Below, piece by piece: positions 1 through 9,665 of a stretch of 30,581 bases of DNA. Source of the DNA: Flammula alnicola (taxonomy: Eukaryota; Basidiomycota; Agaricomycetes; Agaricales; Strophariaceae); assembly GCA_015499995.1 (NCBI GenBank), contig JADNRV010000482.1:1-30581 (forward strand), written 5' to 3'. The translations under genes were made by a program, and so were the position numbers. Within the stretch, counting starts at the first letter, position 1; each line of letters starts with the position of its first letter. Under the pieces are notes generated by a model. It saw only the letters and a list, made by a program, of their open reading frames with translations, made no database searches and was not told the DNA's origin.

Positions 1-3000
1 TGGTCTCTGTGTCGAATACCTTGTCTCGAAGGCCCTCTGTCTACATTTTAGTCCGATGCGCAGTAACGCACAACCACACAACCCTGACCTGCTGCAACCT
101 TGAAGAAATTTATAACACTGTGTTTGATATGTCTGTCTCCTTGAAGTAGCTCTTTTAGTATAGAGATATGTTCAGCGTCAATCATGTCATCTTGAACATC
201 AGTTAGAGATGTTTATCGTGTACAGTCGCGGACAAACAAAGTCAACAAGTCCAGTATCTCGGCTCCCAGGCAATATTTTTGGCAATATTTTTCAGAATCT
301 TGTTCAGCTCGACGAAATACGTCGAAAAATATATCTCCGAAGTTGTTCCCCACGAGCGGATGTGTTTGGCCAAATTTTTGGCCCAAATTTTCGAATGTTC
401 TGCCCCCAATTCAGGGTCCCTGGGTGACCAAAATTGACTCAAAGGGGCTCAGAGTGAGGTCGAATTCCTGACGATGGTTACTGCCGCCCTCAATTGCCCA
501 TAAATGATGGAGATTCTGATAAGAGCATTTCCGGTGAAGGTATAGGGTTCACGGAAAGAACCGAGCGGAGACCGGATTCCCTTGATTACCGATCAATTAC
601 CATTTTCGGCGACCATTAATGAATTTATTTAGCCAAAATGGCTCGATAGAATGTTCCAATTTTTACGGGATCATTCCCCTCTCATCAAAAGGAGTCGATT
701 GCACTATTTTGCGTGATTTTTGAAGCAATTCCCACGGTCCGGCCAATTTTTGAGGGTCCGGAAACCTTATTTGGAAATTTCTGAAGGATTGGCTCGATAG
801 AATTTGATGAAATGGGTAGCGCTAGAATCGTCTCGTCAATCTGCGTCGATTCCGACCATTATCGGGGTATTTAAAACACTTCGATATTTTTGGTTGACTT
901 TGTTTGTCCGCGACTGTAGAATAATAGTTTTACCGTAGCCAACAGCATTTGTACACAGCTTCACCGCCCGTGCTTTGACCTCCGGATGTGGATATTTCAG
1001 GCTAACTTGAACTGCGTTTGTCACTTCGCTGTTCCGCATCACCTTGCGGATTGCACCTGCATGCCTGTGAATCACCATACTTGTACTTGACATGATACTT
1101 ACCGCAATGTATAGCCGCTTCTAGGATAGATAACGCATGAAGTCGAACATGCAACTGTCCCTTTTTGAGTTTTTCACATAATATTGACAATATCTTCCCG
1201 TTGAAGGCTTCGATTGGCAAGTATCCTGTCGATGTCTAAGTCTGAATTACGACTGGAAACCATTAATCTGCATACCGTGCTGAATTCCGAGAACCACCAC
1301 ATGGGTAATTGCTTCACCGAGACCCCCCTCAACGTCTATCTCGGTAAGTAGGGAAAGAATGACATCGTTATCAAAAAGTCGTTGACGATTTTCAACTGTG
1401 TTTTTTTAGCACGGAGAAAACAATAAAGTAGTGAAACTCACAGTTAGCCAAGATACTTGTCAAAACCTTTTTCGCAACAACCGAGATGTTTGGATCTACG
1501 ACGGTAAGCCTTTTGCGGGCAACATCGAGAACATCTGCCAAGAACTCGCGCGAAAGTTTGCCTCCATAATCATCAGAATAATCCGAGGTACTGAACACAG
1601 CGCTCACCATGTAGTAGTTTAGGAAGTATCTGCAACGTTCCGTCTGCTACCCAACTTTGTTGCTTGTCTCCTACCATTACGGCTAGTGCATTAAACATGT
1701 CTTCGTCGACAATACCATCGAATGATTGGTCTGCATTGCATGTTAGTATTTCACCTATCAACACCTGGGAGCTGTAGCAGACCTTCAAAGAGAGTGTGCG
1801 CAAGGAACTTTACTGCGAATATCTTCACATTGATCGCATCCTGCTCACGAGCAACACGAAGCAACCAACGACGGTTATCTTCAGATAAATTTCCCGCAGC
1901 TACAAAACTTGAATAAGCGTCTATCGGATTGAAGAAAATTCTTACATCGTTTAGATAACTTTTCCAGCACATCCATTACACACTCCTGAACCGGCGGTCT
2001 TGAAGACGTGAAAATTTGAACAAGGTCATTCTTTGCATCCCGTAACTGCAGCAGCTTTTGTCGTCCCTCATCTGTTTTTCGGGTCAAAAGCAATTAATCA
2101 GTAGTATGGAAAATCTCACCTGTCGAGGTCATTACTGTTAGCCGATATATCCACATAATCTCTTCACCTTCTGGTCCTGATTGGAGCTTGTTGAGAACAT
2201 CGGACATCAGTGAATAGTCGAAAATGTCCATTTCAAGATCCCCCTCCCATCCTTTTTCCCAGTTAGTATCTGCTTGCCGCCCCTGTGCTACAAGTTTATT
2301 CCAATGGCGAGGCTGGGATAACTTCAAAATCGCTTTCGGATGATAGCCGTTGGGGCAGAATGCAATAGACGAATGCAATTTTTGGCCAGGCATTACTTTC
2401 CGTCCACGTCCTCGATGCCAGCTTGTGGACAGGAATAATCAGTACATTCTTAGATGATAAACAGGACGCAAACTTACCGATGAGTGGTCGCCGCGGGATC
2501 CTTGGGATCCTTGTACGAAAGCCTCTTGATAAAAAAAGGAATCCACTCTAACACCCACCAAACCGATGTCAGTGATTCTTTCACCTCATCCAATTTATCC
2601 CAAGGCCATTCAACCTCGGATGGCTGAAGCCGCATCCCACTGGAGACGGCCTCAAAGGACATCCAGAGAAACGGTGTTCTGCCTAGATTAAGATCAACAT
2701 TGGGTTGGTTGCCGCCTCCACTGTTCATTCTGGCGTCAGAAATGGAATACATGAGTAAAAAATGTGTAATTACATATCGGAATGCGTTCCAGGAAACCAG
2801 ACTTCTTTGATGCGGGGCGGTCCAGGAGAGCAAGTTTGTCCAGCTTGAGCATCATTTCCTGAGGCGTCAACGGTCACCGTCCTTGAAATTGAGGTGGTGG
2901 AATGTGTCGCACCTGATTCGCCCGCAGAGGCTCCGCCGTGTACATATTCAGGCAGGAATTTGACTCGGCGCTCGTCGAGCGCGAGCGCGTGGCGAAAGAA

Positions 3001-3934
3001 GCAGACGTGATCAGCGGAGTCAGTTAAAGGAAGGGTTTTTCCTCTAACGATGCCGACCGAGGAAACAGTATCCCTATGCGAAGAGGGTTATTAACAGAAT
3101 TATGTATTCACCTGTGAATACTCACCACACGCCAACAAAATGGACGTGTACTTTTTCCCGTGAGAATGTGACCTTGAAACGGGTCGCGAGATCATTAGGA
3201 GGGGTCGCGGGATCCGAAGTACGAGTCGCGTATAGCTCGTATGCACTGCAAATACGTGAGTATTTGACCCAATATAATGCGTCTACTTACAAAGGAATCT
3301 GCTCTTCGTTGCCTTTGTGGATTAACCCGACCTATCAGGACTTGTCATTAGCGTGACCCTAGAATGTGAGGGTCATATACGCACTCTTTGGATCATGCCA
3401 GCTAGCGCACGGACTTGGTAAGCGCCACGAGAGAAACCTAGCGAGTATGTTTTGACTGAGTAATGACAAAATCCATATGAAAACGCAGAGCTCACCGAAT
3501 AGATAAATTCTATCGTTCTCTTTGTAGTTATCCGAAAGCCAGCGATAAGCACCCATTATGATCTTTTCAAAATTCCTGGACCCATGTCATTGTTCAGCAT
3601 CACAGGCGATCACAATCGGTCTCACCAAGCAATAGCAAGATCCACGGCGTTGTCTACTACTTGTCCCAGGTACTTGAGCGACTTCCAGGAAGGCTTCGCA
3701 TAAGTGCCAATGCCACTGTTGTAGTAGGTGAGTTGATCGTCCGATTTCACAATTTTGCTGTACAATTCGACGACATTAGTGTTCTGCGAGGAGAAATGAA
3801 TAGAAAACAGCTATAGAAACAAGAAAGACGCAAACATATTGGCCGAATTGATTGGAGGTGCCATCGATGCAGACCACAAGGTTACGGCCTCTGTCAGAGC
3901 ACGAGTGACAGGTTACTGCTTGTTCGAATGACAT
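1..3934 (-). CDS. DUF2235 (Tle1-like) alpha/beta hydrolase with C-terminal helical repeats, 3' end off the window
   Basis: The N-terminus reads RNLVVCIDGT near residues 17-26, the DUF2235 signature. It is followed by NTNVVELY, GAYRWLSDNY and a nucleophile elbow GFSRGAY with Ser115, then EVWFPGTHSDI and GGGNQP, which matches the acid-residue region of the family. About 17 short introns were placed at 3784-3835, 3576-3625, 3438-3495, 3332-3384, 3246-3290, 3074-3125, 2730-2773, 2422-2477, 2072-2119, 1900-1945, 1731-1764, 1562-1607, 1396-1441, 1226-1275, 1057-1102, 191-933 and 41-88; the frame stays open through all of them. From about 2070 downwards the protein becomes repeated amphipathic helices (for example SEDNRRWLLRVAREQ, HPEVKARAVKLCTNA) that look like ARM/HEAT repeats. 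The family is a serine hydrolase related to bacterial type VI phospholipase effectors; the substrate of fungal members is unknown. The start Met at 3934 is the first before the DUF2235 motif. The C-terminus lies beyond position 1. Confidence 0.88.
223..916. mobile_element. Non-autonomous Tc1/mariner-like DNA transposon (MITE), 694 bp, TA target site
   Basis: Perfect 24-bp terminal inverted repeats lie at 223-246 (CAGTCGCGGACAAACAAAGT plus CAAC) and 893-916, bordered by TA at 221-222 and 917-918. A TA duplication and termini starting CAGT are typical of the Tc1/mariner superfamily. No transposase reading frame is visible inside, so it would depend on another copy for movement. The interior is AT-rich and has a 12-bp tandem repeat (269-292) and a 13-bp direct repeat (640-652 and 791-803). 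It sits entirely inside an intron of the DUF2235 gene. The termini still match perfectly, which suggests a fairly recent insertion. Confidence 0.88.
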
Positions 3935-4746
3935 CGTCCTAAACGCAAGCACAAGTGAGATAGTCACAATCAAGCGGTTTCGAAAGACAGACCTGGGAGA
4001 TGGTGTTTTATTTGCGACTGGAGCTCACCGCAATGGAGGCTCAGGTCAGTTCAGGTCCACGTTTATATATGTAGTGTAACCGAACATTCAAGTTGTCGCC
4101 TAACGTGAAGTCGCACTGCCGAACAACGAGGCGATACATGAGGCCCATGATATAGAAAGAAAACAAATGAAATTTCTTGAAGGGGTGGACACGATCGGAA
4201 CAAAGCAAAAGAGAATCGGGCACTGGTTTTTTGCGTAGCGTGCGTGGGGCCAGCGTGCATGTTCAAGTTCAAGTTGTGGCAGGCAGTATGCAGATGTCAC
4301 AGAAGGTCACACCCGTCAAAAGCCCAGCCGAGCCCAGCCGGGACTTCATCGATTCATCGATCATCTACCATGATCTAGAAATCAGCCATATGAATGGTAT
4401 TGGCGCTCAAATTTCAAAGTTCAACGTTCAACTACTGGAGTCTACTGCACGCAACTAGCATGACATGTCCGTATGGAAATCACAATATAAGTGATTCAAT
4501 TGACGTTCGCCCAGCCTTGCCAGCATTTTGTCATGACATGCCAGTCGCGCACGCAAGTTGCATGCCGCAGCCATGCACGCAGCCGCACGCAGCCATGGCA
4601 AAACAACTTAACTCGCCGAAAACCTCTGCCAAGGGCGCCATTCATGGATATCTGGCGTTCGGCAGAGTTTGATGGCAGCACTTCGACATCACTGAGGACG
4701 ACGTCGGACCGGAAGGACCGTAGGGCAAGCGCAGCTGCCATCAACG
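3935..4746. other. Spacer upstream of the DUF2235 gene
   Basis: No convincing gene is seen. The stretch holds the promoter of the leftward DUF2235 gene. It contains small direct repeats such as gttcaa at about 4260-4275, cccagccga at about 4323-4340 and cgcagcc units at about 4565-4595. Short open frames here have no splice support or recognisable domain. Confidence 0.5.
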
Positions 4747-5542
4747 ATGGAAAGCGCAAGCAACTTGAACGCCCTTCAGTCGTACATCAACAACAACAAC
4801 GACTAGTTCATCGAAATCCTGGAGTCCACATCGCAAAGGACGTTGTTCCCCACGACGAGGCCCGCACAAAGCTCCGGCGGCACGCCCAACACTCAGGCTG
4901 GCGGGGGATCAGCGCCGTCACCTCAAATCTTTCTCCGTCTGGATCATCCTCTCATTGAACAGCAACTCCTGCGTCCCCCCCCATGGACCACATACGATGG
5001 TTCTGATACCCTCGGATAGACTGATGACGCCGTACATACTATCGTCCTAGAGGAACGAAAATCTCGTTTGGTATTCGTTTCGACGTCGCGTCGACGATGA
5101 CGATCGCGATACTTTTTTTCTCTCTTCGTTTTCCTCAAGAAACGATGCCTAATCCAACATTGATGAATTTTCGGAGGAGGAAGCGTCGACGTCCATGTTC
5201 ATGACGTCCTATCTTGGGGGTGTGGCCATCTGCGAAAGAGATAGTCAACTACATCGTCTATGTCTATGAAACCTCCGGCCCAAATCACCTCAGCAGCACC
5301 AGGATCAACAGGATCTCCAAACGTGTGCTCGTTGTACCTCCTCACACCGACCTCGACTTCGCTGGTACCTTACAAAAGCAATGACGCTTGTCCGCGCTTT
5401 GGAAGGCCACCTAGCGACTTTGGGAGGCCCGTCCGCTGTTCTTCTCCGCGGAAGATGGTTGTTAGATTATTGGGAAGTGTACTCCGAAAGCGATTGGGAG
5501 CGTTTGTTGGAAGGGTTCCAGGTTCTTGATGAGGACGAATGA
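4747..5542 (+). pseudogene. Decayed protein-coding gene, family not recognised
   Basis: From the ATG at 4747 a protein-like frame (MESASNLNALQSYINN) meets TAG at 4804, yet continues with sensible composition (SGGTPNTQAGG, FLRLDHPLIEQQLL) to a second TAG at 5017 and then TDDAVHTIVLEERKSRLVF. The coding signal then moves between frames: an acidic stretch, RVLVVPPHTDLDFAGTLQK ending near 5380, and a 53-codon open frame 5381-5542 starting MTLVRALEGHLATLGG and containing RWLLDYWEVY. At least two in-frame stops and two frame changes make an active gene unlikely, although unrecognised introns could explain some of them. I do not recognise the family. The reading is inferred from codon-like composition only. 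Confidence 0.35.
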
Positions 5543-5681
5543 TCGTATGTATGTAGTTTCTCTATTCCTCGCATCGCTCCTTACTGACCTACTTGTTCCT
5601 TAGGAATGGACTATGTGTTATCTTATTTTACACGATACTTACTTCGCATAAGTCTATTGGCTCGTCAAATTTGGTCACGTC

Positions 5682-5739
5682 CGCTTTCTCGTCAACCGCA
5701 CTCGTCCGAACGCTTTCTCGTCAACTGCACTGCTCCGAA
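5682..5739. repeat. 29-bp tandem duplication (two units)
   Basis: Unit 1 (5682-5710) and unit 2 (5711-5739) are adjacent. Both begin CGCTTTCTCGTCAAC and end TCCGAA, with a few differences in between. A related ctcgtcaa motif occurs just upstream at 5661-5668. It lies in non-coding DNA downstream of the decayed gene. Confidence 0.85.
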
Positions 5740-6035
5740 AACCCCTACATTGCGTTCGCCCAGTGGTATGGCAAGATATAACTCGACATGTCCACCCGAG
5801 CTGCGTTTTAGGGTGTCCTGGCGTGTTATACGTGGTTTGACATTTCCGAATTTCTAGGCCTTGTCGATCTGCACCGTGTGGTTTCAGATGTTGATCACCA
5901 ATATCAAGAATTGCCCTTATTCTGAACCTGAGGAAAGAACCAAACGCGACCCAGAACCTTGCTTGAACCCCCCAAGTTGTCATAGCAAAGCCTCTTCATA
6001 TTATGGAACGAAAAGTGTATGCCATTCCATGCGAA

Positions 6036-7119
6036 TCAACTATCCAAACCCTCCTTCACCCAATTGACGATGTCCTCGCCCCAGTCTTCGCCACTGCCCG
6101 TCATGAGTGCTAGGATAGGGCTGAGATGGTCATGACCCTCAAGGATGAATTCCTCGATCGATCCGCCTTTGCGTTTAAATTCCTCTGCAAAGACCCGCAT
6201 AGACGCTGCTGTCGCGCGTCGCTCGCTCCCTGCGATGATGACTCGTACAGGAGGAAGAGAAGAGATATAAGGCTCGTTCGCCCGTTGCAGCAAGCCCAGC
6301 GGCTGCTCTTTGGAAATCGCCTGCTTGCTGCCATAGTAGGTCAGGGCAACGGGATACAGCTTATGCATGTCGGGCGAGAGTCTGCATGGCGTACCCATGA
6401 GTACGACACCCCGGACTGCATGAGCCAAAGGCGAAAAGAATGACGGGGTGAGCAAGAGACTAGATAGATGTATTCCGCCCGCGGAATGGCCCAGAATATA
6501 AATTCGACTGGGGTTGCCTTCTGGGATGTTTCGAATGGTCCATTCGAGAGCATCGCGAACGTCCTCTGATCCTTGGGGGTAGGTGATAGAGGGAACTAAG
6601 CGGTAGTCCGGTATAACGGTAAGGATACCTCTGGATGCGAAGAATGCCCCAAGGTTGTTGTGAACCAGGTTGGACGGTGGAGAAGATCGCGCACCATGGA
6701 CGAGGCCCCCACCATAGAAGAAGACAAGGATGGGGTGTCGTGCTTCTCCTTCACTTGTGGTGCGCGATTGCGAAACAGGAGGATAATATATGTCAAGCTT
6801 AACAGATAAGTGAGTATGTGAGATACAGTAAATGAAATTGAATATTCACCTGATGCTCCTCAGTGGACCCATATTTGAAAGTGCAGCGTTTGATGGACGC
6901 TATAGCGCGGCGGTTCGCTTCAAGGAGAGGGTAGCCTAGCAGACATGTTAGAGTCAACCGTCAAGAGACGAAATGCAAAACTCTGGGACATAAATTTGTG
7001 AACTTACTGGGATCGATTATTTCTTTCGTTCGTGGCCGGTTTGTACGCACTTCCTGTTCAGCGTAAACAGGCTGCGTCACCGGTACCGCCATCGATTTTG
7101 CGGTATGTTCTGCCATCAT
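6036..7119 (-). CDS. Alpha/beta hydrolase (esterase / kynurenine-formamidase-like fold), 319 aa
   Basis: Three exons (7119-7008, 6935-6850, 6797-6036; introns 6936-7007 and 6798-6849) sum to exactly 320 codons including the stop. The oxyanion-hole region reads LVFFYGGGLVHG at about residues 90-101, a variant of the HGGG motif of the alpha/beta hydrolase_3 / BD-FAE families. The nucleophile elbow is ILGHSAGG with Ser171. The catalytic His is in EGHDHLSP, His288 or His290, close to the C-terminus as expected. No signal peptide or membrane helix is seen, so it is probably cytosolic. The start at 7119 (MMAEHTAK) is the first ATG in frame; an upstream exon cannot be excluded. The substrate is not known: small-molecule esterase, carbamate or formamide hydrolase are all possible. 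Codons 173 to the stop are uninterrupted. Confidence 0.88.
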
Positions 7120-7595
7120 CTTGAGTCTTGACAGAATGAAAAGAGTCGTCTTCCTCAACACTCGCTGTCCAGTAATATGTGGATTCAACCTGCGAGCTAC
7201 TTATCCTGGTACGCATGGTATAAGGTTTTGATACGGTTCAGATGTATGGCACGGTTGAGTCAGTCTGGATCGGACGGAACCAAATATACGTAACTAAGGC
7301 TTTATCGGGGCACAACGGCATGTGCCGCTTTGCCAACACAAGCCTTCTACTCAACGCAAGTCCAACGGCGGTCTTATACCTTCTTATACGTGTGTCCTAT
7401 CTACAATTTGTTCCATCAATAACTATGCACCATTTCAACACCATTTGGAGTGCACTGTAGTTTACCCGGCCGTCGTACTTTATTCATTGAATCAGAGTTG
7501 AGTGTCACTTTTACTTTCAGACAGCTGTGTAAGTGAGGCTGCCACATCCGTCTTTGCGATATTTTTGTGATTTGTTTTTGTGGCAGATGATAATA
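7120..7595. other. Spacer upstream of the hydrolase gene
   Basis: This is the promoter side of the leftward hydrolase gene. Nothing with coding support was seen on either strand. It ends at the TA target site of the MITE at 7596. Confidence 0.5.
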
Positions 7596-7870
7596 CTGTC
7601 CCATTTCGATCAATTCGGCAGGCCTTGTTACGCGTTACACACCTGCCGAAATTTGGATTTCGGCACCTTGCAGAAATGACCGTTACCTCCAATTTTTTTT
7701 CGGCAGGTGGGGATTTGTTTTGCGATTTTTGAGCCTTTTTGGGCCTTTTTTTTCCCCCGATTGCTCAGACGGATTCGGCACATGGCCAGAACGACCGTTA
7801 CATCCGTTACATTCCGGCGATTTGGGACTGCCCGTTACGCGTTACTGCCGAATTGATCGAAATGGGACAG
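7596..7870. mobile_element. MITE of 275 bp with 26-bp terminal inverted repeats and TA target site
   Basis: The left end (7596-7621) reads CTGTCCCATTTCGATCAATT then CGGCAG, and the right end (7845-7870) is its exact reverse complement. TA flanks it at 7594-7595 and 7871-7872. The subterminal word GTTACGCGTTAC occurs near both ends in the same orientation (7627-7638 and 7834-7845), and further CCGTTAC words lie inside. There is no coding capacity. Size, ends and TA site fit a Tc1/mariner-type MITE. The termini are unrelated to those of the 223-916 element, so two different element families are present. Confidence 0.9.
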
Positions 7871-8287
7871 TACGTGTGAAGGGCTGCATCGCAAAGCAAG
7901 GGGTGAATTTCCTTGTTAACCATCATTTCTACAAATTACAAAACACAGGGCCAACCACTTGCGCCGAGATTCTCGTTCATACTTTCCTGGCGCTGATGAT
8001 ATCCGCGAATTCAGGCTTGAGTGAGGCACCTCCAATCACGATGAGCGACGATTCAGACTGAAGGGTTGAAGGATTGAGCTTGAAGCTTGAAATTTCCTCC
8101 AACGAAGAACTGGCGTGTCATTGTGTCTACTTAAGTTTTTCATTAGATTTGGAGGGCATTGGCATGAGCGTTTATTGGCTAAATGCTTGTGGAGGTACGA
8201 GGGGAGAATGATAGGACTAAGTTTAAGTTCCTGATCCTGTCGTGATTAGATTATAATAATCTATTACTTTAGATAACTGCCTTCTAT

Positions 8288-8293
8288 CACGTG
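8288..8293. promoter_or_regulatory. CACGTG E-box upstream of PEX19
   Basis: The palindrome CACGTG lies 53 bp before the PEX19 start codon. Such sites bind bHLH factors in fungi. Function here is an inference from position; a 6-bp word can occur by chance. The rest of 7871-8345 shows no gene. Confidence 0.3.
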
Positions 8294-8345
8294 CTAGCTA
8301 GGTCGTCTCCTGAAATAGATCATCTATTTCACCTCAAAGGACTCG

Positions 8346-9665
8346 ATGTCTACGAAACCGACCGTCGAGAAGTTGAATACGGATCCAGAAGATGACCTTG
8401 ACGATCTGGATGGTTCGCCATCTCATTCAAAGAAAATGACCCATGAATAACGACCGTTCTTTTCCCAGATGTCTTGTCCCAATTCACTCCAGGACAGAAA
8501 GGCGCCCCAATACAATCCCCCTTGTCTCCAATAGCATCATCTCCACCACCGCCACCTCCATCAGCAGCGACAACGACGACCTTCGGCCGACCGCGCACCA
8601 ACACCCGCGTCGATGCGCCGCCGACATCAATACCAGGATCGGGCAGCCATCTCGCCGCCGCAGACGAGGCCGACGAAGATGCACTGTCGTCCGAGTTCGC
8701 GAAGGAGTTGGCGCAGGGGATGGAGAGTCTTATGCGTGAGATCGCGGGCGAGGCCGCTGGGAGTGCGCAGGGGGATGCGTCTGGGGGTGAGGTGACGGAG
8801 GAGGAACGCGCTCGGGCGTTCAAGGCTGCTTGGGAGGCGATGCTCGTCGAGGGCATGGACGGTAACCTCGGAGACGGCGGGCTTGAGGCACTCGGCGAGA
8901 CACTCACGAAAGATCCTTCTGCAAAGGGAAAGGAGGCAGACGCGGGTGCGGGTGCGGGAACCGGTGGGTTCCAGGACAAGATCAAGCAGGCGATGGATAA
9001 GCTGAAAGAGAGCGAGTCCAAAATCAAGGTGAGTGTCTTGTCGCAAGATAAGCTCTCGGATTTAACTAATTTCTATTTCCAGGGTTCTTCTGGAGCGTCG
9101 AGTGCAGGTGCTGCAGCGAACCCCGAGTCGCTCGAGGCGCTACTACAATCCTTGGGCGATCTTGGACTGGGTGAAGGAGGTGACGACGAGACAGAGCTCG
9201 CGGGGTTCCTAGAAAACATGATGGGACAACTGATGAGCAAAGACGTGTTGTACGAACCTCTGAAAGAGCTAGCTGACGGCGTACGAGCACTCCTCTTGTC
9301 TCAATCCTCTAATCAATCTAACTAACTTTCTCCCATACAGTTCCCATCTTATCTGGAGAAGCCTCCAGCTCCCATCTCTGCCGAAGATAGGACGCGGTAC
9401 GAAAGCCAACTGGTATGTGTGAAGAAGATCCTCGTCGTCTTTGAGAAAACCAGCTACAGCGACGCCAACGCGGAGGATAATAAACAGGTCGTGGAGCTCA
9501 TGAGCGAGGTATGTTGAATTCTGCCTTTCAGACGCTGAGCGAGAACACTAAGTGCTCATCGCACATCCTCAGATGCAAACATACGGCACGCCTCCATCCG
9601 AAATCATGGGTCCTCTCCCTCCTGGTCTTGACGGAATGAGCGAGGAAGGGTGCACCATTGCATGA
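8346..9665 (+). CDS. PEX19: PEX19, peroxisomal membrane protein import receptor/chaperone, 361 aa
   Basis: Five exons (8346-8412, 8469-9028, 9083-9280, 9341-9508, 9573-9665) sum to 362 codons including the stop. The N-terminus has the acidic DDLDDLDDVLSQF segment, the Pex3-docking region of the family. It is followed by a low-complexity Pro/Ser/Thr linker and the helices SEFAKELAQGMESLM, FKAAWEAMLVEGM and FQDKIKQAMDKLKES. The conserved folded C-terminal domain reads MSKDVLYEPLKELADG, then YLEKPP, KQVVELMSEMQTYG and TPPSEIMGPLPPG. The protein ends CTIA, a CaaX farnesylation box as in other PEX19 proteins. In the cell it binds newly made peroxisomal membrane proteins in the cytosol and delivers them to Pex3. 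The linker is rich in Ala, Gly and Pro and the second exon is GC-rich, which creates a long spurious antisense frame. Confidence 0.97.

Noticed and set aside
209..442. Short frames inside the transposon at 223-916
   Set aside because: No similarity to a transposase; the DDE signature is absent and the element is too small.
7720..8061. 113-codon + strand frame
   Set aside because: It runs through the right half of the MITE at 7596-7870, so it is not a gene in its own right.
8350..9027. 225-codon open frame on the minus strand
   Set aside because: It is antisense to PEX19 exon 2, whose GC-rich Ala/Gly/Pro codons leave the opposite strand stop-free; it starts without support and has low-complexity composition.
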